The notes under the pieces were generated by a model that did no database searches, was not told the origin of the DNA, and worked only from the letters and a program-made list of their open reading frames with translations. From the NCBI GenBank assembly GCA_028551475.1, contig CM052361.1:16867274-16931273 (forward strand): DNA of 64,000 bases, in the 5' to 3' direction. This DNA is from Casuarina equisetifolia (taxonomy: Eukaryota > Streptophyta > Magnoliopsida > Fagales > Casuarinaceae). Positions 55,981-64,000 of the stretch are shown here, in pieces (within the stretch, counting starts at the first letter, position 1; every line of letters begins with the position of its first letter). The translations under genes were made by a program, and so were the position numbers.

Positions 55981-57262
55981 TGCTTTATATACCTTTCCAA
56001 AATCGTGCTTCCTTTAAGCCTTTTTAATATACCTTACTCATCACAAATCAAAATCTCATTTTGGCCATCACATATTTTATGTTATGCCTTGCTAAACTGA
56101 AAATAGTTCATTCACACTAAAATGAAAAGTATGTCACCTAGACACATTAAAACGACATGCTAATGGATTTCAAAAGCCGTTTGTTTTCTTTGTTATTTCC
56201 ATTCTTTATTTTTGCTTGATGTCTTGTATAAGTACATGTTATTTATCCTTTTATCCCACAAGCAATCAAGTCACCCTCTGGTGGATATTTCATAGATATA
56301 ATTCTTACAAGAGATGACATTTTGGCAATTTTTACACGTCATTCATGTCATTCTATCCCCAAAAGGCACAAAACATCCCACTAATTCAATTTGTCTTCAA
56401 GATCCTCCCAAATGACATGACAACCTATTTTACTCACCTTTAAAGTGGTATCCTTTATGTTGTTTGGGAACCATGTGCTTTATATGCCTTTTGAAAACCA
56501 CGTTTCCTTTAAGCTATTTCAATTTACTTTACCCATCACGAATCAAAGTTTCTTTTAGGTCACTACATATTTATGTTATGCCTTGTACAAATGACAAGCA
56601 CAAATTTTTCACAAATTTAAAAGGTGCATGTTCTCTTTCTCATTTTTACCTTTATGTTATTTTATTTTATTTTTGCTTAATGTCTTGTATAAACACATGG
56701 TATTTATCCTTTTACCACACAAGCAATCAAGTTGCCCTTTGGTGGATATTTTCTAAATACTATTCTTATAAGAGATGAAATTTTAACAATTTTCTCATGT
56801 AACATTATTTGCAACATTCTATTGCCAAAAGCCATAAGTATCCCTCCAAATCAATTTATTTTTTAGTCCTTAAAAAATGACATGCCATTCAATTCCAATA
56901 AACACTACAACTTATTTCACCCATCTCCAAAGGGTTAACTCCTTATGCTTTTTGTATATTTGGTGGAAAACAAGTGCTACATATTGATTTCCAAAACTGT
57001 GCTTCCTTTACGCCATTTTAATTTACTTTACCCATCATAGATGAGAGTTTCATTTAGGTCATTACATATTTTATGTTATGTCTCGCAAAAATGATAAGTT
57101 TTCTCACTCTAAAACACAAGTGAGTTACCTAGACATGAAGGACATGTCATTGACAGATTTTAAAAACTGCTTCTTTTATATGTTATTTTCAATTATATTT
57201 TTTTGCTTAATGTCTTGTATAAATACATGTTATTATCCTTCTACCCCACAAGCAATTGAGTG
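55981..57262 (+). repeat. tandem array, unit about 495 bp, copies 1 to 3
   Basis: Units start at 55981, 56475 and 56974 (periods 494 and 499 bp); the third ends near 57262. Shared blocks include 'cttcctttaagcc', 'tttaggtcattacatatttt', 'atgttatgcct', 'gcttgatgtcttgtataa' and 'ccacaagcaatcaagt'. Units have drifted with substitutions and small indels. No coding function is apparent. A fourth copy lies at 58520-59430. Confidence 0.88.
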
Positions 57263-58500
57263 GCCTTACAAGTGGGATAAGAAGGAGCTTTAGAAACCTA
57301 GAATTGGTCTAGATAACCTAAAAAGATCGTGTCAATAAGTCATCCAAACATTTTACCTAACAATAAGGCCACCCATCTTTTATGATTCCAATTATAGCAA
57401 TTGGAACAACATGATGAAAATTTTACTCATGGATTCTAATCCTAGATTTTGGAAAATAAATGTAGAATGAGTTAGAATCCCCAAAAAAAGTGTAGATCAT
57501 TATTGCCTTGGAGATGGGTAAAAATTGCAAACCCATGACTACCTTATAATTAACCCTAGCACCAATAGAATATAACACAATTTTGACATTAATAACTACA
57601 AAAGAAATTTGGGAAAAATTGGAGATTATGCATAAAAGAACTAAAATAGTGAGAATTTAAGATTTCATTATGAGTTCATGATTATGAACTGTTTAAAACA
57701 AAAAGTACTGAAACTATTAGTAAAGTGTTTGGTATGTTTATTGATATTATTATTGATATGAAATTGCTTGATAAATCTTATACAAATGATGAGTTAGTTA
57801 AGAAAATATTAAGTTGCTTGCTAGGATCATGGGATTCAAAGAAAATAACCATTGAAGAGGCTCATGATTTAGATACTTTGTTTTTAAATGACTTATTTTG
57901 GACCACATTAGACATATGAGTTAGTTATGGTGAGAAGAGAAAATGAAAAAGTAGATGATAAGCAAACAAATAAGAGTATTGGTTTTAAAGGTAGCAAGTC
58001 AAAAAAGGATAGTGATGCTAATGACGATTTTGCGATGCTAATTGGAGAGTTTAAAAGGTTCTATAAAAAGGATAAAGCTAAAAATAATAACTATAATAGG
58101 AGAAAAACAAATGAGAAGAATTGTGTTATGAATGAAACAAAACTTGTTATAAACCTATAAATTGACCTAAATTAAAAGAGAAAAGTGAAAAGTAAAACAA
58201 AAAGATAGGAAGAAAGATATGGTGGGTATATGACACAATGATAGCTCATTATCTAATAAGGAGAAAGAAGAGATAGTGAATCTATGGTTCTTAGCTACAT
58301 GTGACGAATCTTTAGATTAAGAATATTCCCTATCGTGAAGATGAAGAAGGAAATCTTGCCAACTTGTGTCTTATGGCAGTGTATGAAGAAACCAACAAAG
58401 AGGTAACAATTAATGAGAATAAAACTAACGATAGTTTGTTGGAAGAAAAATTGAAGGATGTAAAAAATTAAAGCCACAAACTCATATCTAAATTTATTTG
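57263..58500 (+). pseudogene. copia gag fragment inserted in the 495-bp array
   Basis: The frames at 57725-57919 and 57927-58160 read 'KSYTNDELVKKILSCLLGSW' and 'AMLIGEFKRFYKK', matching copia Gag ('TN.ELV.KIL+.LP.SW', 'A.L...F.+FLKK'). A decayed zinc knuckle ('CYKPIN*PKLK' for 'CYNCKKPGH......C') is near 58150 and 'NLCLMAV' near 58365. No protease or LTR accompanies it, so only this internal part was inserted or has survived. Confidence 0.78.
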
Positions 58501-58519
58501 CATTGGAACTCCTTTGGAA

Positions 58520-59430
58520 TAATATGCTATTTTATCTAATCAAACATGACATCCCATTTCACCAATCTCTAAAGGGGCATTTCTTTAAGTTCCTTAAAGA
58601 CCAAGAGTTTTTACATGACTTTTAAAATTGTGTTTTCTTAATTCATTCCAGCTTAGTTTATCCTTTGCAAATAAAATTCAAGTAGGACATTATGTAATTT
58701 ATGTCATACATTGCTAAAAAAAAAAAAGATATTACTCATTGTTACGATTTTGTTGTGTAATAGAATGCGTAACTGGACGCTCAAAAGTGAAATCCTCCCA
58801 AGAGGAGTTTCGGCTTTGTTTCTTACTGTGACCTATTATTGAGGATAAGACAGAAAGAGAAAAAGTAAGTCGGAGTGCACAAAAGTAGAAAAGGACGGCT
58901 TTCTTTGAAATGAGGGAAAAGCCCCCTGAATTACAAAAGATGGATGATCAACACTTGTCTAGCCTATACCCTTCAACTCTTATTTATACACCCTCTACCC
59001 GAATATCCCATCTTCCCTAGCAACGGAATATTCTTACTCTCAGCAGGTACGACGCCCGTGATACCACTACGTTGCAACACTAAAATTCCAAAGAGAGGAT
59101 GCCAATATCGCCACTACCATGGTTCTCCTACCTTCGTATGTCCTATGGGTTGTGCTGTATAACAACCTTTGTCTTCACTAAGGTTTCTGCCGCACATGCC
59201 GCCCCTCTACGGACGTGATCCTGCTGGTTTCAGTGGTGTCTACGTGGCACCATTCTGTAACACTCATGTTAAAATGACAAGTGAATTATATACTCATATT
59301 AAAATGACATGTCATTCACAAATTTTAAAACTACTTATGCCTTTGTTATTCTTTAGTTTTTTTTTATTTACTATGAAAACATGCTATTTAATCTTTTAAT
59401 CTAACAAGCAAACGACTTGTCATTCCCTGC
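58520..59430 (+). repeat. fourth unit of the 495-bp array, split by a solo LTR
   Basis: 58520-58739 matches the end of one unit and the start of the next ('atttcaccaatctctaaagg', then 'aaaattgtgttttcttaa', 'catacattgct'), and 59268-59430 continues it ('atgtcattcacaaattttaaaa', 'atgctatttaatcttttaat', 'acaagcaa'). Joining the two removes exactly the solo LTR and one ctcat copy. Confidence 0.8.
58740..59262 (-). mobile_element. solo LTR of the gypsy family seen at 14389-20490
   Basis: This 523-bp segment begins tgttac and ends gtaaca, and is flanked by exact 5-bp copies of ctcat (58735-58739 and 59263-59267). Its sequence aligns with both LTRs of the gypsy element ('tgaaatcctcccaagaggag', 'aaagccc...ttacaaaa', and the 'tgtctacgtggcacc...gtaaca' end). 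The orientation follows from the primer site of the full element. Solo LTRs form when the two LTRs of one insertion recombine. Confidence 0.93.
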
Positions 59431-60990
59431 GTATTCCTCGAATTGATTGTTCCCCGGGGATGTTGAGTTTTTAACAGAATACGATCGAGTAACTTGGATT
59501 TTACCATGCTACTGCAGCAAATATATTATGTTGAGAAAATTATACTACTTAATTGTATAATATATTCTTTATGGCCTTGGCCTAAAAACTTAACCATCTT
59601 GTATTAAGTTTTATTATCTTATTTAATTCATATTTTGTATCATTGTCCTTAAGTAAAAGTAATTTATTTCAGAATTCACAGCGATTCCTGTTCTTGTTCT
59701 TTAAAACATTAAGTAAATGCGACCGGGGTTTGCGACTTTAACACGGGGTTCGAATGATTAGAGTGATGAGATACAAATGATGCCAGGAGTCCTTCAAAAC
59801 TTATAAGTTGTCAGCCGTGGAAGTGGAGATCAGTGATACGTCTGTTATGAAAGTTGAAAGGCCTGATAGAGGATTTGTCTTCTCTTTCGGGCCAACGGAG
59901 TGTAGGAGTGGGGCAGCCATCACATGACTTCGTGTTTGATGAGATCATGTGATAGATCTTGTTAGTGCTTATTGAGAGCTTGATGGTCGTGTGAGATCCA
60001 TTTCACCCATCACATGAGTCCGTGTGATGGATCTAGGCCGACGGTGACTGATGGTGACAGCCAGCTGTCCTAAAACCTAATACAAAAATTTGATGCCAGA
60101 AAGGCAATCAGCTGGGTTTTTGCTAAAATGACAGGTGCATTGATACCTCTTCGACAAGAGACGTAGAACAAATTGATAGCGTCACACGACTCATGCCGTG
60201 CACCACAAGTGATTGAACTCAGCCTTTTGCGGGGTTGACCTCTAGATTGGTGGATTTTCCTGCTTCATTCCCGGGAGGTGGTCGGTTGTACCTCTTGCCT
60301 TTCCCTCGTCCGGCGGTTTGTTTGGCATGATTTTTGTGGTAGTGGAAGATTACGAGACGTAATCTAATAAAAACATTCATGTAAGAATAATAAACTCGAC
60401 TGACTACTTTTTGGGAGGTTCAAATTTTTTATTATGAATGGTTTCTACCGGACATCTCATGAACTCATGGCAGAATTAAATTTAATAATTTTGTTAAGAA
60501 TAATGTAAAGAATATCTAATATTGTTTAATTTTTTTTTTTGAAAAACTTACTTAAAATAAAATTTCAATCTCTTCATTATAAGTTAGTTTCAAGAAGATA
60601 AAAAATATTTTAATATAATATCAAAACCAAATTTTGTTGAATGGCACCCTCCATGCATGAAATGAAAAGGAACACATTATTCTTAAAAAGAAGTCCTTAG
60701 CTCACATCAGCTACAAGTGGCAGTATTGAAAATGGTTTAGAGAGTATTTCACATTGCTTATATCTTGTTTGACAAAAAGATATCTAAAATGAAATGCATG
60801 CTTGTTCCTTATAATCTAGTATGAAAGAAAAAAATAGATTTTCTTAACATGTCATAAGAGTCTAAATGTAGGAGTTAACATCCCTCATACTTAAGGGCAC
60901 GTATTATTCTCGTGATGAAACCTACAACCCAAGTTGGCTACAAGGGAATATGTTGAAAACAGTGTGAAAAGTATTCTAATTGCATAAATC
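59431..60990. other. intergenic; less AT-rich part with inverted repeats
   Basis: 59690-60360 is less AT-rich than its surroundings and contains repeated 'catcacatga' and 'gtgtgatgg' words. No coding region was recognised. Confidence 0.4.
59919..60030. repeat. two short inverted repeats with a shared motif
   Basis: atcacatga (59919-59927) pairs exactly with tcatgtgat (59945-59953). catcaca (60008-60014) pairs with tgtgatg (60023-60029). Both centre on similar 'cacatgacttcg/cacatgagtccg' loops. Confidence 0.8.
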
Positions 60991-60997
60991 ATGTTTA

Positions 60998-61042
60998 AAA
61001 TTAAAATAAAATAAAATAAAATAAAATAAAATAAAATAAAAT
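60998..61042 (+). repeat. (AAAAT)n microsatellite
   Basis: About nine uninterrupted pentamer units. Confidence 0.95.
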
Positions 61043-62199
61043 ATATGCCTCCTCTTTATAAGCTAATTTTAATGAGGTGATTTGGCTTCTTAACATATTT
61101 TTATTGGCAACCTACAAATTTTGTAGTTCATGGAAGCAAATACACTATAGGTAAACTATGCACTTTGAGGCAGCAGATGATAGTTTATCCTCTAGTGCAG
61201 CAACTGATAATCCATACGTCAAAATAATTCTGTGTTTTACTGAAATCAACGGTAATCCATCCTTTTCTGCATGTAAGAAAATTTGGGGTCAGGGAGAAAC
61301 CTGGATAGGTTTTCATTCCAAGAAAATATTAGGAAAACTTTGAAAAACATCTCAATCTTTCATACGGGAACAACCTTTGTTGGAAGACAGTACATAACAG
61401 CGTGTTTCAGGCGCATTGTTATTGCTCACGACAAGGAACCTATGCACTTTTCTATTTGCCGGAAGCTTGTAGCTTAGGTATGACTTAGCCCGGACTCTTA
61501 CCTTGCTTAAAAAGATAAATGCTATTGATCCATAGTAAACTTGCCGTACAATAATGTAGAAAATAGGCAGTGGCGTGCCTATTGTCTATCCAAATAAACT
61601 GCAGGGTCAACAAGAAACCAACAACGAATCCTAGCACGGATCAATTTATCGTAGCTCTCAATAAAAGAAAATGTCCAACAATAATTAGAAGGCCCGTTTT
61701 GTTACTAACTTGCCCTTGCTGCTACCACCTTAAGTTAAACTACTAACGCTCCTTTGTTGCCAGTGCCTTGCTGCTATTACCTTTGTGTTTTCTTTGGTTT
61801 TGCTGCGGCTTGTATCTTTTGTTATTTTAGAAGCCTAGGATAAGTTTCTGGTATGGTTTGATCAACTGAGTCGTTTGGTACCTTTCTTCGAATGAAGACA
61901 TAGAACGGAAAAAAGTCAAGGCTTTCGCCCGGTCCTTGGTTTATGGGACAGCGATTTGCGGGTCTTTTGTTTTTTATTGTACGATTCATTTCATTGTGGA
62001 GTAGGTACATGTAAATTACAAGTAATAAAGCTTGTATTCATTTTCTTTTATTTTCTATACAGCTTAATGAAGGGGTTACTGTATGTATTCTTTCATTTGT
62101 GTTATATTAATAGAAGCAAGCCTTGGACGTCCTCATTCGCTTTTGTTCTTCTCCCTTTCACCTAGCTGCCTTCAGCTGGCATGTCTTATTTGCTCAGCT
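61043..62199. other. intergenic, nothing recognised
   Basis: The ORFs at 61158-61343 and 61283-61477 overlap in different frames and match no known family. Confidence 0.35.
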
Positions 62200-62356
62200 T
62201 CCGCATTTGTTTCATTTCAAGAGAATTTTTAAGGACGTTTCGGATCAATTTTGGAACTGGTTCTCCTTAGATCCTCTTTCTTGTTGACTTAGTTCATAAG
62301 TTAGAAAACATTTGTTACATTTAAATATTTTTAATATAGGACTTTCACACCTAATA
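62200..62356 (-). repeat. start of a copia 3' LTR, minus strand
   Basis: On the minus strand tattaggtgtgaaagtcc follows a G-run, resembling the tgttag...gaaagtccca start of many plant copia LTRs. The leftward end of the LTR could not be placed; 62200 is arbitrary. Confidence 0.5.
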
Positions 62357-62368
62357 TTCCCCCCACAC
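62357..62368 (-). other. polypurine tract of minus-strand copia
   Basis: On the minus strand gtgtggggggaa lies between the RNase H end and the LTR start. Confidence 0.55.
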
Positions 62369-62559
62369 AATAAGTGTAACTTAAGCTCAAGATTAAATAG
62401 ATTGAAATGAAAGCTTCTTGGCACATCAAGCATATTTAAAGGGTTCCAAATTAAATAGATAATTGGACGACTTTATTGACCATTAGCCCAAAGCAATAAA
62501 TGTACAAAGCTTTGGTCCCATCAATAAAAAGTTGTACAACCAAATTCTTCTAATGTCAG

Positions 62560-63540
62560 CCACATGTCATCATTTTCTCAAAATCCTCCTTCAAGCTAGT
62601 GCTTCATACAAGTTAAATGTTCCTAGCTTGTTAATGAGAAAATAATATTGTTAAATGTCTAAGGTTTCAATTGAGACATTTACAAGTTGTACCTAAAAGT
62701 TCATGTTATATAAACATGAATTATTTATATAACATCTTATGCGATCTTTTCTTGTATAAAGTGGCAATCAACTTCTATATACTTGTTTTTTTCATTCACA
62801 ATAAGGTTGGTAGTAGTTTGTATGACTGACTCATTATCATTATAACAAAGAATTAGCCTTAAGAACTTAACCTTTAGGTAATCCAAGAAACACAATACTC
62901 AGATAATTTCATATAAAGTAGAGGCTATAGTGTAATATTGTACTTTAGTAGTATATTGAAAGAGTGGATTGTTTTTTACACTTATAAGAAATTAATATTT
63001 CCCCTAACTTAACGCACATCCTTATAGTTGACCTTCTACTCATTTTTCATCTTGCATAGTTAAAATGGTAGAATATATGTAAGCAAGCCAATTATTTGAC
63101 TGGATAATAAGACTTAAACTAGAAGATTTCTTTAGGTGCCTAATAACTTGAAAGGCGTCCTCTTGTTGTATTTTTTAGGTGAATGCATAAATTGGCTTAA
63201 GTTTCAAACAATGTAGCTTATGTAAGGTCTCATCATGGTAATATATCTAATTAGTTGTTGAAAGCTTAAGATATTTATAAGTGGGAGATCTTCCTTTCTT
63301 TTTTTTTTTTTTGTTCTTGTTAATGTCTATATTATAATCGCTTGACCTATACTCAAGATTCTGTTCCATGGTAGTCTTTATTGGCTTACATTCAAAAGGT
63401 CCATAATTTGAAATGAATTCTAGGACATACTTTATCTTATTTAACAATGTAAAATTTGAATCTAGCAAACTTAATTAAAAAAAAAGTACTTTACTATGCT
63501 GAGGTCTCTTTATATGAAACTTGATGTGCAAATAGTTTTA
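62560..63540 (-). pseudogene. copia RT end and RNase H remnant, minus strand
   Basis: The frame 63468-63247 reads 'KYVLEFISNYGPFECKPIKT' and 'TMEQNLEYRSSDYN', the RT/RNase H junction 'KY.LEL+...GL..CKP..TPMEQN'. Further left, broken frames give 'YNDNESVIQTTTNLIVNEK', 'KYIEVDCHFIQEKI' and 'HVYIT', the RNase H landmarks. An A/T homopolymer near 63300 (read KKKKKK) has been expanded. The element's upstream domains are not readable to the window end. Confidence 0.83.
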
Positions 63541-64000
63541 GAATCAAAATTGCCTCTAAATGAGGTTTTAAGCTAGGATTTGTGCATTAATCATAGATTT
63601 AAAATGGGTTGCATAAAAAACTAAAATGCGATTTTAGTACATAATTTTATGTCCATATTTTTTTTAACCTTAACCAAGATCTTACCCTTTATTGTTCTTT
63701 GACTACACTAGCTGATAATGCATAAAGCAACACGAAATTAGCATCCAAATCATGTTTAGTGATAGAAGGCTTTGTGAAAAGCTTTATCTTTTCTCATAAA
63801 AATAGTGGCAGGGTGTGTGCATGTATCAAAGAAAGATGTAAGGAAAAGTTGGTCATTGTGAAATGACCATTATATCCTTAATAATGATTAATAAGAATTC
63901 CTTATCCCAATGTCTCTCAAGGATCTACAACAGGTGCTTGATTTCAATATATGTAGATTTCAATGTACATAAGATGAGTTAAATGAGAGAGTTAGCTGAT
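63541..64000. other. unassigned sequence at window end
   Basis: No motif was recognised; it may be further decayed copia sequence running out of the window. Confidence 0.3.

Noticed and set aside
1-64000. CRISPR array, operon, phage, plasmid or other prokaryotic system
   Set aside because: The introns, LTR retrotransposons, LINEs and base composition are those of a plant nuclear genome. No regular short spacer-repeat arrays or bacterial gene clusters are present.

Overview
The window is nuclear DNA of a flowering plant, most likely a dicot. It is AT-rich, packed with decayed plant-type Ty1-copia, Ty3-gypsy and LINE elements, and holds a single gene that can be called intact. That gene (29964-32288) has eight exons with canonical GT/AG introns and encodes a group XII bHLH transcription factor of the bHLH62 type. 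The species cannot be named from the sequence alone.

Layout. 377-5294: an old full-length Ty1-copia element (+) with recognisable LTRs and an exact 5-bp target-site duplication. 6000-7080: a second copia 3' fragment (+). 9300-12680: short tandem repeats, a G19 run and a minus-strand retroelement 5' end (LTR, tRNA-Met type primer site, repeat-containing gag-like ORF). 14389-20490: a gypsy element on the minus strand whose left LTR is split by a foreign copia-type LTR. 20491-23987: no genes, some simple repeats. 23988-25387: a short LTR element (about 1.1 kb) followed by an inverted third LTR copy. 25388-29500: mostly unrecognised, with one orphan ORF. 29545-32288: the bHLH gene with its leader. 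32289-36780: intergenic, with microsatellites. 36780-37400: LINE fragment (-). 38080-41200: copia element (-), gag to RNase H. 41347-42085: probable LTR (+). 42909-43647: a tandem repeat of about 305 bp. 46020-48000: 3' part of a LINE (-). 48030-53543: copia element (+) with a multiplied RNase H segment and a well-preserved 3' LTR. 54300-55566: orphan exon-like piece and direct repeats. 55981-59430: an array with a unit of about 495 bp, split by a copia gag fragment and by a solo LTR with an exact target-site duplication. 62200-63540: 3' part of a copia element (-).

Almost all element ORFs carry stops and frameshifts. In several places these sit where C-to-T changes would produce them (for example the RT KQAP motif read as K-stop-V-V), as expected for long-methylated repeats. 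None of the elements looks able to move by itself.

I found no evidence of an undescribed multi-gene system. The most unusual items are structural: the RNase H multiplication, the interrupted 495-bp array, the nested and solo LTRs of one gypsy family, the inverted LTR pair, and a start-stop uORF in the leader of the bHLH gene. All identifications rest on reading the translations against remembered family motifs; no database search was possible.
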